42,855 nt of DNA from Akkermansia muciniphila (lineage in GTDB: Bacteria > Verrucomicrobiota > Verrucomicrobiia > Chthoniobacterales > Chthoniobacteraceae). Made by a program: the position numbers and the translations under genes. The stretch spans positions 1-42,855 of the forward strand of contig CAMCYN010000007.1 of assembly GCA_945883955.1 (NCBI GenBank). The letters are read 5' to 3'. The notes beneath the pieces are model-generated. The model worked only from the letters and a program-made list of their open reading frames with translations, was not told where the DNA came from and ran no database searches. Each line of letters opens with the position of its first letter. The stretch's first letter is position 1. Of the stretch, positions 1 to 10,366 are shown one piece after another.

Positions 1-991
1 CCACGGCTCTGGCTATCGACAACCCGAGCCCCAGTCCCTGTCGCTCAAATTTGCTGCGCTCAAACTGGGTGAACGGTGCAATCGAGGCGCACTCTTCAGG
101 CGTCATGCCAAAACCCTGGTCGATGATTTCGATCCGGTAACGGTCCGCATGGCATGCCCCCACGACGGTCACCGGTTGGCCGAGTTTGGAAAAACGCAAG
201 GCGTTCTCGACCACTTCAGCCACCGCCGAAATCAAAAATCCGTCCAGGATGGCTACCTCGCCCGGTTCGCAGTGCACCGCCAAATCCGCGGTTCGCTTCT
301 CGTTACGGGCCGGTCCATTGGCTCCAGAGGCAATCGCGGTGGGAGCATCACACCGGAAGACCTTTCGGGAAGCGCCCGATCCGTTTTTGCCCTGCAACTC
401 ATAGTGAAACATCAGCTTCCGGGAAAGTGCATGCTGCCGTTCGGCACTGGCCCGAATTAACCCCAACAGCACCTTGAGTTCTCCAGGCGCAATGGTGTCG
501 GCCTCCGATTCAATGAGCTCCAATCCTCCCAGCACCCCGTTGAGAGGCGTCATCAATTCATGAGACCATTTTGCTCCGGCGACAAAAAGCCGTTCTGCCA
601 AAAGCTTTTCCACCCGCTCACGCAGCGGCTTCTGGCGCCGGAATCGGGCCTCAATGGCGGTGACAATCTCACTTTCGGTGAAGGGCTTGGTAATATAGTC
701 GTCCGCTCCGAGGGCCATCCCATGACGCTGATCCTGCCGGCTGGCACGGGCCGTTAAGAAGATGAACGGAATGTCGCAGCAAGCGGGCATCTGGCGAATG
801 GCGTCAATGACCTGGTACCCGTCCAGGTCGGGCATGCCAACATCGCACAGGATCAGATCCGGCTGCCGCTCGGCGAGCTGGATACCGATGCGACCGTTTT
901 CGGCAACCAGCACGGTGTGCCCGTTGAGTTCCAACAAGTCCTGCAAGGTTTGCCGGATGGAAATCTCATCTTCGATGATCAAAATGTTCAT
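1..991 (-). CDS. Response regulator receiver / histidine kinase hybrid (partial, runs off the left edge)
   Basis: Manual translation from ATG at 991: MNILIIEDEISIRQTLQDLLELNGHTVLVAENGRIGIQLAERQPDLILCDVGMPDLDGYQ... then H-box-like KWSHELMTPLNGVLGGLELIE and ATPase-like ..DQGFGMTPEE..GLGLGLSIARAV. No stop before position 1, so it is absent from the ORF track. Confidence 0.85.
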   Translation of the reverse strand, partial: MNILIIEDEISIRQTLQDLLELNGHTVLVAENGRIGIQLAERQPDLILCDVGMPDLDGYQVIDAIRQMPACCDIPFIFLTARASRQDQRHGMALGADDYITKPFTESEIVTAIEARFRRQKPLRERVEKLLAERLFVAGAKWSHELMTPLNGVLGGLELIESEADTIAPGELKVLLGLIRASAERQHALSRKLMFHYELQGKNGSGASRKVFRCDAPTAIASGANGPARNEKRTADLAVHCEPGEVAILDGFLISAVAEVVENALRFSKLGQPVTVVGACHADRYRIEIIDQGFGMTPEECASIAPFTQFERSKFERQGLGLGLSIARAV

Positions 992-1021
992 AAGGAGCGG
1001 TGAAACGGACGGGTCTTCGAA

Positions 1022-3343
1022 CTAGACGGGCTCAGGCGAACTGGAGGACAGGTTTTGGCGCGGAGCGCGTGCAGGGGTGGTCTGAAAAACCACCTCAAAC
1101 CGGGTGCCGCCTCCTTCTACGGAGGACACTCCGATAGTACCCCCGAGGGTCTCGGTCATCCGTTTGACGATATTCAACCCCAGACCGGTGCCCTTGATTG
1201 TCCCGATATTCGAGCCCCGTTCAAATGGATCAAAAACCCGGGCCAGATCCTTCGCCGGAATCCCAATCCCGCGATCCTCCACCGACAGAAACACTCCGGT
1301 CGGGTTCGCATTCAGATGCACGCTGACCATAGTACCATTGGGAGAATAGCGCACCGCATTACTCAGAAGGTTGGAAACGACGTGATGTAACAACTGGGGA
1401 TCGGTCACAAAGGGGATCTCTTCCGCAGACGCGATCAGCTCAATACGGTGGGCATCCAGATCCCCGACCAGGATTTCTTCAATCACATCCTGAATGAAAT
1501 ACCGCAGGTCTACCGACACGGCTCGCGCATCTATTTTGTTCACATCCAGGCGGTTAAGGGTAAGAATAGCATCAAGCATCTCGGTCATGCGATCGAGCGA
1601 AGAGGTGATCCGCCCGAAGAGTTCCTGGCGTTTTTCAGGCAAAAGACGGTCGAGGTGATTGGCCAGAATCTCCACCGCCCCCATGACAACCGTCATGGGA
1701 GTCCGAAACTCGTGGGAGGTCACCGAGATGAACCGGGTCTTCATCTCCGAGATCTGACGCTCCTTTTCGAGCATGGCCTCCACTTCCACCTCGTGGCGTT
1801 TGCGTTCGGTGATATCGCGTACAAAAGCCACGAACTCCTCCAACCCCACCGGAGCCGCACGCAACTCCACAGCCACCTCCCTCCCGGCGATCCGCACTTC
1901 GGTTTCGGAAGTGACCGTGGCGCTCTCGGCCAAGGCTCTCCGGCCAAGTTCCAGGCTGGAAGCGAGTAGGTCCGGCGGACAAAGCTCCGCAAAATCCGCC
2001 CCCGCATGCCGGGCCAGTGCCGCGAGGCCTCCCTCGCCCTGGGCTGGCTGGACGTGAATCATCCCGCCATCCGCTCGACGCCGCATGACCATGTCGGGGA
2101 TCGCTTGGAGAAGCGCTTGAATTTCAAGGTTTCGGGCGGCGAGCTGGCGGGTGCGCCGGTTGACCTTTTCCTCCAGCTCGGAGTTGAAGCGCAGGAGGGT
2201 TTGCCGCGCCTCCACCTGGCCGGAAATGTCATGGAGAATACAGATATTACCGGCCGGCTGACCGGCCGCATCCAGCTCGATGCTACTCATGAGCTGGCCC
2301 CAGAAAACACTGCCATCCTCACGCAAGAACCGCTTTTCCTGCGGCGTCACGGGCGGGGGCGCTCCAGCGGCGTCGCGGCTTTCCGGATGGGTGAAAGCTT
2401 CCCAGTGCGACCCCACAATGGATTCCGCCGGCTTTCCTAACAGTTTGGTCAAAAATCGGTTGGCTCTGGTTATACACCCATCGGGTGTCGTCTCAAACAT
2501 CCCCACTTCCGCATGGTCAAAGATGGCATGAAAGCGTTCCTGACTGATCCTGCGCGCTTCCTCGGCCTGTTTGCGTTCGGTGACGTCGGTCCGAATACAC
2601 ACTATGGCGTGGGGTTCGCCGTTGGGACGCAACAGGGGAACCAGTGTGGAATACACCCAGTAAAGCGAGCCGTCCTTGGCCCGGTTACAAATTTCGCCGT
2701 GCCAGACCTTCCCGTTTCGAACCGTCGCCCACATCTGCGCGAAAAACTCCTTCGGATGCGCGCCGGAATTCACCAACCGGTGTGACCTCCCGATCAACTC
2801 CTCGCGCGGATAGCCACTGATCGCGCAGAACTTGTCGTTAGCGTACGTGATCGTGTCATTCACATCGGTGATGGCCACGATGGCATGCTGATCGAGCGCG
2901 AACTTTTGATTGGCCAACTCGGTATTGATCTCCAGCAAAGCCGCAGTTTGTTGCTGCAGCAGCGTCTCCGCCCCGTGTTTATGGACGGCAATCTCAATAA
3001 CAGTGCTTAACTCACGCTCGGAAAACGGCTTGAGAATATACCCAAAAGGCTGCGCGAGCTTGGCATTGCCGATGGTGTCATCGGAGGCGAACGCCGTCAG
3101 AAAGACGATCGGGAGCGAACATTTGTCCCGAATGGCGTGCGCGGCCTCGATTCCGTTCACTTCTCCGGCCAGCTGAATATCCATCAGCACCAGATCCGGT
3201 CGCAGTGTGTCCGCCAGCACCACGGCATCTTCTCCCCGAGTGGCATGCCCCACCGCTTCGTAACCCAGTTCGGCCAACTGCATTTGGATATCGCGTGCCA
3301 CGATAATCTCGTCTTCGACCACCAGGATTCTGAGCTTTTTCAC
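1022..3343 (-). CDS. Hybrid sensor histidine kinase: N-terminal receiver, PAS repeats, HisKA, HATPase
   Basis: ORF 773 aa: MKKLRILVVEDEIIVARDIQ (REC), PAS-like repeats (ITDVNDTITYANDKFCAISGYPREELIG), SHEFRTPMTVVMGAVEIL (H-box), LLSNAVRYSPNG (N-box), GTGLGLNIVKR (G-box). Confidence 0.93.
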   Translation of the reverse strand: MKKLRILVVEDEIIVARDIQMQLAELGYEAVGHATRGEDAVVLADTLRPDLVLMDIQLAGEVNGIEAAHAIRDKCSLPIVFLTAFASDDTIGNAKLAQPFGYILKPFSERELSTVIEIAVHKHGAETLLQQQTAALLEINTELANQKFALDQHAIVAITDVNDTITYANDKFCAISGYPREELIGRSHRLVNSGAHPKEFFAQMWATVRNGKVWHGEICNRAKDGSLYWVYSTLVPLLRPNGEPHAIVCIRTDVTERKQAEEARRISQERFHAIFDHAEVGMFETTPDGCITRANRFLTKLLGKPAESIVGSHWEAFTHPESRDAAGAPPPVTPQEKRFLREDGSVFWGQLMSSIELDAAGQPAGNICILHDISGQVEARQTLLRFNSELEEKVNRRTRQLAARNLEIQALLQAIPDMVMRRRADGGMIHVQPAQGEGGLAALARHAGADFAELCPPDLLASSLELGRRALAESATVTSETEVRIAGREVAVELRAAPVGLEEFVAFVRDITERKRHEVEVEAMLEKERQISEMKTRFISVTSHEFRTPMTVVMGAVEILANHLDRLLPEKRQELFGRITSSLDRMTEMLDAILTLNRLDVNKIDARAVSVDLRYFIQDVIEEILVGDLDAHRIELIASAEEIPFVTDPQLLHHVVSNLLSNAVRYSPNGTMVSVHLNANPTGVFLSVEDRGIGIPAKDLARVFDPFERGSNIGTIKGTGLGLNIVKRMTETLGGTIGVSSVEGGGTRFEVVFQTTPARAPRQNLSSSSPEPV

Positions 3344-3408
3344 GGGCTTGGGGAGGGACCGCCGGCCCCTGTCGCGTGCTGAGACACAACGGGATTCCGA
3401 GGAGTGGG

Positions 3409-4527
3409 TTAACGCATTTCGGTAAAGGTGAGGCCAAGCATCTCGCTTAGTTTAACAACATCCTGTTTCTCTCTTTGCCCAATCAGGACGATGGACACTC
3501 CGCTTCGTCCCGCCCGGCCAGTCCGGCCGCTGCGATGGGTGTAGTAATCAATTTGATCCGGGAGCTGGTGATGAATCACAAACGCAAGCCCCTCCACATC
3601 AATGCCACGCGCTGCAACATCGGTTGCGATCAAAAACTGGAAGCGCCCTTTGCGGAAAGAACGGAGCACCTTGTCCCGTTCCGACTGCATCATGTCGCCC
3701 TGCAACACTCCGGCCTGATAACCCAGAGCTGCCAAATCTTCGGCGAGTTTGATCGCCCCGGCCTTGGTCCGGCAGAAGATAACCCCCCGTTCCCCGCCCT
3801 GGCGCCTTAAGAAATCCGCAATTCGGGCCGTCTTATCCTTTACTGCGCAGACGATAAATCGGTGAACGATGTCGCGATTGACCACATGACTGCGATCAAT
3901 CTTGAGGGTGTGCGGTTGCGCGGACATGTAGTCCGAAACGAGCTTGCGTACCCCATCGGGGATGGTGGCGGAAAAAAGCCAGGTGGCCCGGCGCCCCTTT
4001 GTTTGCTCACAAATCTCGGCGACTTCTTTGCGGAACCCGAGCGTCAACATTTCGTCAGCCTCGTCCAGCACCAGCAGTTGAACCGAAGCCAGGGAGAGCG
4101 CCCTGCGGTTTAACAAATCCACCAGCCGACCCGGCGTCACAACAACAACATGGGTCGGACGATGAAGCGCTGCGATTTGACGCTCGATATCATCCCCGCC
4201 TGTAAGCACCTCGACAAAAATCTTTTGCGTGCAGAACTTAGTGAACCGGAATAGCTGTTTTCCGATTTGTTTGGCCAACTCTCGCGTGGGAGCCACCACC
4301 ACCGCCTGAATCTCACGCCGCAGCGGCTCGATTTGGGTCAAAAGGGGAATCCCAAAGGCCGCCGTCTTCCCCGTGCCGGTCTGGGCTTGCGCGATAAAGT
4401 CGCCGCCATCGGTGAGAAGAAAAGGCATCGCCTCAAGCTGGACAGGGGTGGGGGATTGGATTCCCAGAGCCTCCAGGCCTTGAATGAAATCAGCGCGAAC
4501 CCCGAGTGCTTTAAACGTTTTCAACAT
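3409..4527 (-). CDS. DEAD-box ATP-dependent RNA helicase
   Basis: AQTGTGKT, PTRELAKQ, VLDEADEML, SAT, RGIDVEG, HRSGRTGRAG motifs. Start chosen at MLKTFKALGV (4527) instead of the longer ORF start at 4662. Confidence 0.95.
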   Translation of the reverse strand: MLKTFKALGVRADFIQGLEALGIQSPTPVQLEAMPFLLTDGGDFIAQAQTGTGKTAAFGIPLLTQIEPLRREIQAVVVAPTRELAKQIGKQLFRFTKFCTQKIFVEVLTGGDDIERQIAALHRPTHVVVVTPGRLVDLLNRRALSLASVQLLVLDEADEMLTLGFRKEVAEICEQTKGRRATWLFSATIPDGVRKLVSDYMSAQPHTLKIDRSHVVNRDIVHRFIVCAVKDKTARIADFLRRQGGERGVIFCRTKAGAIKLAEDLAALGYQAGVLQGDMMQSERDKVLRSFRKGRFQFLIATDVAARGIDVEGLAFVIHHQLPDQIDYYTHRSGRTGRAGRSGVSIVLIGQREKQDVVKLSEMLGLTFTEMR

Positions 4528-4760
4528 TGTATGATTTTCTGAAATGCCGGGGTGAGACTCCTGGCCGCTCCATTCCCTTCGTGGAAATTGGAACGCCGCA
4601 CAGCTTGCCCTCCGATCTTGAGTCAGATAAGCGCACGCTAAACCCCACCTCCCTAGTGACAAGGCGCATTGTCAGAGGCGGGCCGGAGCGGCGCTTGCAG
4701 GTGTGCAGTTGGGGGTCCATGGGCAGGAGGCGGGGCACCAGGCCCCCCCGACGGGAAAGT

Positions 4761-6365
4761 TTAGCCGGCAACAGCCCTCAGCGCCTCCCGCAGTCCTTTA
4801 GCCGTAAGAGGCTTACTGACAATTAAATCCACTCCAGGAGGACTCCCGCCCTGAGCGCGCATCTCGTCCCCAAATCCCGTCAACAGAATCACAGGCAGAC
4901 TGCACCCCCGCGACCTCGCTTCTGCGGCAAGCTCCGCGCCGGTCATCTCGGGCATGGACTGGTCACTTAACATCACGTCCCACTGTCCGTGCTGGAGCGC
5001 CACTAAAGCGGCCGGCCCGTCGAGTACAGTTTCCGCAAAGTGCCCCTGGGCACGGACCATTTCTGCAATGAGCTCACAAATGACTTCCTGGTCGTCTACG
5101 ACCAGAACGCGGAGATGGGCGAGCTCCATATTTTCTTCGGGCACCTCCGTCTCCACCGCCAGGTGGGAGCCCGGGAGGAGCAGCGTGACGGTGGTTCCCT
5201 GGCCTTTGACACTCTGAACGGAAATCGAACCGCCATAGCGCTGAACAAATCCGTACACCACCGCGAGACCCAAACCCGTGCCGTGATCGCCTTTGGTGGT
5301 GAAAAACGGCTCCAGACACCGGGACTTTTCCTCTTCAGTCATGCCCCCGCCCGTATCCTCCACCTGAATCTGGATCCGCCCGTCGACCTCTGCGGTTCGG
5401 ATACAAACACGCCCGCCGGTAGGCATCGCATCGACGGCATTAAAGATGAGATTAGTGAGCACCTCGCGTACTTCCGGTGCATTACCAATCAAAGAAGGAA
5501 GCGGATGAAGGTCGGCCTCCGCCTCAATCTGGATACTGCGGGCCCGGCATTTGTCCCGCCATTGGGGTGCGGTCATCGTCAGAGCCTGTTCGACCGTGGC
5601 GTTTACATCCACGGGAACACGTACATCGTGATGGCCTGCAGGCCGGTAAAACTCCCGCAAACGACTCACCACATGAGCGGCGTCCTGAGCGGCGGCCATA
5701 AGGTGCTCGAGATGTTCGCGCTCACGCTCGGGAGCAGCCTGCCGGATGTAGGGAGCCATCAACTCGGCGTAGCCAAGCACCATGGTGAGCGCGTTGTTGA
5801 AGTCGTGCGCGATCCCGCTCGCCATCATACCTAAAGCCCTGAGCCTTTCCTGTTTAACCACGAGCTCCTGAGCCGCCTTGAGGCGTTCGAGGGTATCCTC
5901 CAACTGGGCGGTCCGAACTTTGACCTGCCGCTCCAGATCGCCGTTCTGACGCTGAAGCGCCTGATGCAAAAATCTGTTTTCAAGAAGGTTATGAACTCTG
6001 GACAGCACCTCCGAGTGATCAAAGGGCTTGGTCAGAAAATCGTGCGCCCCGCCCGCCAGCGCCCGTCCTTTGGTTTCAGGTGTAATATCGGCACTGAGCA
6101 CCAAGATGGGCAGGTACTCTCCGGGAGGGACGGCGGCGCGGAACTGGGACATTAGCGCAAACCCGTCCACATGAGGCATGTGGAGATCGAGCAGGACGAT
6201 ATCCGGCTGCCACTCCAGAAATATCCCAAGAGCCTGGCGGGAATCGGCCGTACTTTCGACCTGAAATCCGCCCGCGAACTCCAACATCCGCTCCAGAAGA
6301 CGCACGTTGGAAGGCTCATCGTCCACGATGAGAAACCGGGCTTTCTGAAGAGCTGGGTAACGCAT
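4761..6365 (-). CDS. Hybrid histidine kinase: receiver - HisKA/HATPase - receiver
   Basis: 534 aa: FLIVDDEPSNVRLLERML...DIVLLDLHMPHVDGF; MASGIAHDFNNALTMVLGYAELM; GTGLGLAVVYGFVQRYGG; C-terminal RVLVVDDQEVICELIAEMV...DVMLSDQSMPEMTG. Confidence 0.93.
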   Translation of the reverse strand: MRYPALQKARFLIVDDEPSNVRLLERMLEFAGGFQVESTADSRQALGIFLEWQPDIVLLDLHMPHVDGFALMSQFRAAVPPGEYLPILVLSADITPETKGRALAGGAHDFLTKPFDHSEVLSRVHNLLENRFLHQALQRQNGDLERQVKVRTAQLEDTLERLKAAQELVVKQERLRALGMMASGIAHDFNNALTMVLGYAELMAPYIRQAAPEREREHLEHLMAAAQDAAHVVSRLREFYRPAGHHDVRVPVDVNATVEQALTMTAPQWRDKCRARSIQIEAEADLHPLPSLIGNAPEVREVLTNLIFNAVDAMPTGGRVCIRTAEVDGRIQIQVEDTGGGMTEEEKSRCLEPFFTTKGDHGTGLGLAVVYGFVQRYGGSISVQSVKGQGTTVTLLLPGSHLAVETEVPEENMELAHLRVLVVDDQEVICELIAEMVRAQGHFAETVLDGPAALVALQHGQWDVMLSDQSMPEMTGAELAAEARSRGCSLPVILLTGFGDEMRAQGGSPPGVDLIVSKPLTAKGLREALRAVAG

Positions 6366-6449
6366 GGGTCAGAGAACAAAGCAAGGCGAAGGCCAAAGAG
6401 AGATTTCAACGCGCTTTCCTTCGCCCGCTTCCTGGCCAACTATTCGGGG

Positions 6450-7139
6450 ATGTCTCTGGACGGCTCCATCCAAGCACAAAGCGTTCGGGCTTATTTCGCC
6501 CGGATTGCCCACCGTTACGACCTGGCCAATCACCTGCTGAGCCTGGGGATTGATGTCCTCTGGCGGATCCGGGCTGCCGAGATCGTAAAGCGCTGGAAAC
6601 CAAAGTGTATTCTGGATCTGGCCACAGGGAGCGGCGACCTGGCCCGAACCCTCAGACGCGCCTGTCCCGACGCCTTCCTGGTAGGAGCCGATTTCTGCGA
6701 ACCGATGCTTCGGGTCGCCCAGCCCAAGGGGCTCCCGCACCTGGTCGTAGCCGACGCCCATCAGCTACCCTTTGCGGATGCCTCTTTTGATGTCGTCACT
6801 GTCGCCTTTGGGCTCCGGAACATGGCCTCCTGGAGTGGCGCGCTGGCGGAAATATCCCGCGTCCTGGTCCCGGGCGGACACCTTCTGATTCTGGATTTTG
6901 GTTTGCCAGCGGAACCACTGAGGACTCCCTACCGGTTTTATCTCCACCGGATCCTGCCCAATCTGGCCGCCCTGCTTACGGGCGAACGGTCTGCGTACGA
7001 TTATCTGGCAGATTCCATCGAGGCATTTCCAAACGGCACGACCATGTGCGAGCGTCTTGAGGAGAACGGCTATCGAGAGACGGCCTTTGTGCCATTACTG
7101 GGCGGGGTCGCGGCACTTTATATCGCCAGGAGACCCTGA
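6450..7139 (+). CDS. ubiE: UbiE/MenG-type quinone-biosynthesis methyltransferase
   Basis: SVRAYFARIAHRYDLANHLLSLGIDVLWR, ILDLATGSGDLA, GADFCEPML, FDVVTVAFGLRN. Start assigned at ATG 6450 (MSLDGSIQ). Confidence 0.92.
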   Translation: MSLDGSIQAQSVRAYFARIAHRYDLANHLLSLGIDVLWRIRAAEIVKRWKPKCILDLATGSGDLARTLRRACPDAFLVGADFCEPMLRVAQPKGLPHLVVADAHQLPFADASFDVVTVAFGLRNMASWSGALAEISRVLVPGGHLLILDFGLPAEPLRTPYRFYLHRILPNLAALLTGERSAYDYLADSIEAFPNGTTMCERLEENGYRETAFVPLLGGVAALYIARRP

Positions 7140-9433
7140 ACCCCAGAGGCATCCATGGCATTGAGCGTTTCCTCAAGCGTCTCAATTTCTATGGGCTTGG
7201 TGAGATGTTTGCGGAAACCCGACTGCAAACTTCGGGCCACTTCGGCCTCCATCCCGAAGCCGCTCAGCGCTATACCCCCTTCGCTGAACCGGTCCCCAAA
7301 ATCCCGGATAAGGTCGCCCCCGTTTCCATCCGGGAGACCAATATCGGAGATTAACACATCAAAAGTCCCCTCCTTGGCGCAAGCCACGGCCGACTGGTAA
7401 GTCGCCGCCTGAGTCACCGAGTGCCCGCGGCGCTTCAACATCCGCGACAAAGTCGTCCGTGTAGCCTCGTGGTCCTCCACCAGCAGAATCCGGCGTGAAC
7501 GCACCTCCCGCGTTCTTAAATCTGCCGGCAGCAACAACGGAGCGGTAACGGCCGGGTCGTGTTGTTCCGTGGGAAGTTCAACGTAGAATGTGGCCCCGCA
7601 TCCTCTTCCGCCGCTTTCTGCCCAGATTCGCCCCCGGTGCCGCTCCACCAGCATCCGGGCAATAGCCAGTCCAAGGCCCAAGCCGCCAAAGCGTTGCGGT
7701 TCCCTGGCATGAGTACCTTGGGCAAAGGGTTCAAAAATGCGTCCCAGTTCCTCCGTGGTTATTCCAATTCCTGCATCGCGTACACTCACCCTCACGTTGC
7801 CCCCCTCCTGCGTCATGCACAGAGTGACTTCGCCGCCAGCGCCCGAAAACTTCACTGCATTGACAATCAGGTTGGCAAAAATCTGGTGCAACCGGGTGCT
7901 GTCGCCCCGCACAAAATATTTGCAGTCAGGCCTTTCAAACCGGAGTGAAACATCCTTCTCGGCTGATTCCGCCCGAGCCCCTTCACACACCTGGGACACG
8001 AGCGCACACAGATCCAGAAGACGCGTACTCAGGGAAAGCCCAGCCCGCTGGATTTTGGTGAGATCCAGCAAATCATCAATGAGTCGCGCCTCGAGACGTA
8101 CATTGCGGTGAATGAGGCGGAAGTCCTCCCGCATCCTGGCGGGCAGATCCGGCGAGCGGGCGTATTCACCCGCCAACAACAACACCGGGTTTAGAGGCGT
8201 ACGCAACTCATGCGAGAGGGCCGAAAGCAGGTCATCCTTGGCGCGACTGGCGGCTTCGGCCGACTCCTTGGCCTGCTGCAAGGCGTCCGCCGCGACATGC
8301 TGCACGGTAACGTCCCTAGCCACAGAAATCAGCCGTTCGGGCCGCCCCTCGGGACCGGGGATAGCCGTCGTGGTCACTTCCCACCACGTGGTGCCCACAG
8401 CCGTACAACTCCGATGCCCACGGAACCGCCCCACTCCGCCACACTTGGCCTCCAGCATTGCCGTTTCCACCGACCCCTTTTCGCTCACCTCCCAAAGCGC
8501 CGCCCACGGCAACCCGGCGCTCGCCTCGCCAGAGACCACCCTTAACAACTCCATGCCGATCGGATTGACCGAGAGGACACATCCATCCAAATCGAGTACC
8601 GCAACACAGGAGTCCCGGTTACAGTCGATCAGACTGCGCAGCGAGGCTTCGCTGCGGATCAGTTTTTCCTCCGCATTGCGGCGGGCCGAAACATCTTCAA
8701 CAAACGCGATGGCGTACTCGGGTTCGCCTTGTTCGTTACGCATGACCGTGGCCGTGAACTGAACCCACACGGGAATGCCCGAGCGGTGAAAGCAGCGTTT
8801 TTCGATACTAAAACACTCGGTTTTTCCCTCAAAAAGCATGTGGATCCGGCTCCCCACCACAAGGCTGTCTTCGGGATGCAGGATTTCCTGCAAATTCCGC
8901 CTCAACAGATCTTCGCGCGGATAACCCACAATCTCGCAAAACCGCCGGTTGACCCGCTGGAAAGTGCCCGTGCGACCCACATGGAAAACCCCCACCGCCG
9001 CATTCTCAAAAGTGCCGTGAAAATGGCGCAACGTCTCCCTCAGATCGCTGCCCTGTTGTTCACGCACCGTCAGTAACTTCTGCAACGCCTCAGAAAGCCC
9101 ACGCACCTCGGGAATTTTGGAAAACTCCCCAAACTCAACACTGTAATCGCCCTCCGCAATCCGACCGGCCGAAAACGTCATCAACCCCACCGACCGCGCC
9201 CAAAAACGGGCCACCATTCCTCCAGACAGCAATGCCGTTAGCGCCGCCACCATTCCCGCACTCAAAGGCGGCATCAGGCTTGGCCAGTTCTGCAATCCGC
9301 TCCATGGCGCCGATACAGACTCCCCCACGGCTCCATAGTGGTTTACGCCTCCCGCTACCAAAGCGGCAAACAGGCCACAGCCCACCACGAGCTGGAGCAA
9401 TAGTCGGAAAGATTGATAGGTTTGAAAGGCCAT
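7118..9433 (-). CDS. Membrane hybrid histidine kinase: TM segments, PAS, HisKA, HATPase, C-terminal receiver
   Basis: Hydrophobic N-terminus; LSHELRTPLNPVLLLAGEYA, GGLGLGLAIARMLVERH, RRILLVEDHEATRTTLSRML...DVLISDIGLPDGNG. ATG at 9433 preferred over the ORF start at 9514. Confidence 0.92.
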   Translation of the reverse strand: MAFQTYQSFRLLLQLVVGCGLFAALVAGGVNHYGAVGESVSAPWSGLQNWPSLMPPLSAGMVAALTALLSGGMVARFWARSVGLMTFSAGRIAEGDYSVEFGEFSKIPEVRGLSEALQKLLTVREQQGSDLRETLRHFHGTFENAAVGVFHVGRTGTFQRVNRRFCEIVGYPREDLLRRNLQEILHPEDSLVVGSRIHMLFEGKTECFSIEKRCFHRSGIPVWVQFTATVMRNEQGEPEYAIAFVEDVSARRNAEEKLIRSEASLRSLIDCNRDSCVAVLDLDGCVLSVNPIGMELLRVVSGEASAGLPWAALWEVSEKGSVETAMLEAKCGGVGRFRGHRSCTAVGTTWWEVTTTAIPGPEGRPERLISVARDVTVQHVAADALQQAKESAEAASRAKDDLLSALSHELRTPLNPVLLLAGEYARSPDLPARMREDFRLIHRNVRLEARLIDDLLDLTKIQRAGLSLSTRLLDLCALVSQVCEGARAESAEKDVSLRFERPDCKYFVRGDSTRLHQIFANLIVNAVKFSGAGGEVTLCMTQEGGNVRVSVRDAGIGITTEELGRIFEPFAQGTHAREPQRFGGLGLGLAIARMLVERHRGRIWAESGGRGCGATFYVELPTEQHDPAVTAPLLLPADLRTREVRSRRILLVEDHEATRTTLSRMLKRRGHSVTQAATYQSAVACAKEGTFDVLISDIGLPDGNGGDLIRDFGDRFSEGGIALSGFGMEAEVARSLQSGFRKHLTKPIEIETLEETLNAMDASGVQGLLAI

Positions 9434-9550
9434 TACACGGACGGGAAGATCCTTATACCTCTCCCATCGGGCCTGATGCTGCAGCCGGCCGTGACACTCC
9501 GTTCTCGCCCCCAAGAAAGCCGCCGCTCACCCTTCCCCTTTCTTCCCATC

Positions 9551-10279
9551 ATGTTTTGGTTTCTGTGTATCTCAGCCGCCCTCTGCGTGGGCCTTTCTAA
9601 AAGCGGTTTCCCCGGCGTCAGCCTGCTCACCGTTGCCCTCATGGCTCAGGCCTTCCCCCCTAAGATAAGCACCGGCGTCCTCCTCCCTTTACTCGTCTTT
9701 GGGGATGTCTGTGCCGTCAAAGCCTTCCGCAAACACGCCCTCTGGGACCAGATCCTGCGGATGCTCCCCCCCACCGTCGCCGGTATCTTTATAGGGTTCT
9801 GGATGATGCAGCACCTTGCCGAAGCCCAGTTCCGCCCCGTGCTCGGCTGGATGCTTCTGGCTACCGTCCTTGTCCAGGCCCTGCGCAGCGCCTTCCCCCA
9901 ACTCGGCGCCGCCGTGCCTCATACCCGCGCCTTTGCCTGGACCATGGGCGTCTGGGCCGGGGTGGCCACCATGATCGCAAACGCCGCCGGACCGGTTATG
10001 GCCATTTACCTGCTCTCCTTGTCCCTGCCCAAACAGAACCTCGTCGGCACCAGCGCCTGGTTTTTCCTCCTTATCAACGTCTTTAAACTGCCGTTCTCCT
10101 GGAAACTCGGCCTTCTCCACACCCCAACCCTCCTGCTGGATCTCGCCCTGTGCCCCCTGGTGATCCTCGGCACCTTGCTCGGACGCAGCCTGCTCCATCG
10201 CATTCCCCAAAGACTCTTTGAATCCCTGCTGCTGCTCTCCGCGGCCGCCGCCGCCCTGAAAATGGCTCTGCCGCTCTGA
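9551..10279 (+). CDS. TauE/SafE (DUF81) family permease
   Basis: Polytopic hydrophobic protein beginning MFWFLCISAALCVGLSKSGFPGVSLLTVALMA; internal WAGVATMIANAAGPVMAIYLLSLSLPKQNLVGTSAWFFLLINVFKLPF. Confidence 0.88.
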   Translation: MFWFLCISAALCVGLSKSGFPGVSLLTVALMAQAFPPKISTGVLLPLLVFGDVCAVKAFRKHALWDQILRMLPPTVAGIFIGFWMMQHLAEAQFRPVLGWMLLATVLVQALRSAFPQLGAAVPHTRAFAWTMGVWAGVATMIANAAGPVMAIYLLSLSLPKQNLVGTSAWFFLLINVFKLPFSWKLGLLHTPTLLLDLALCPLVILGTLLGRSLLHRIPQRLFESLLLLSAAAAALKMALPL

Positions 10280-10366
10280 AAATGGCTCGCCGACGCCGGG
10301 GCCGGGAACGCTCCAAGGAGCGCCCCCCTACCCCAGACCGGCAGGCCACTCTTTCCACCCGGGCTC

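Noticed and set aside
10256-10295. CTGAAAATGGCTC repeated with 20-bp period at the TauE 3' end
   Set aside because: Only two 13-bp copies; probably trivial local duplication.
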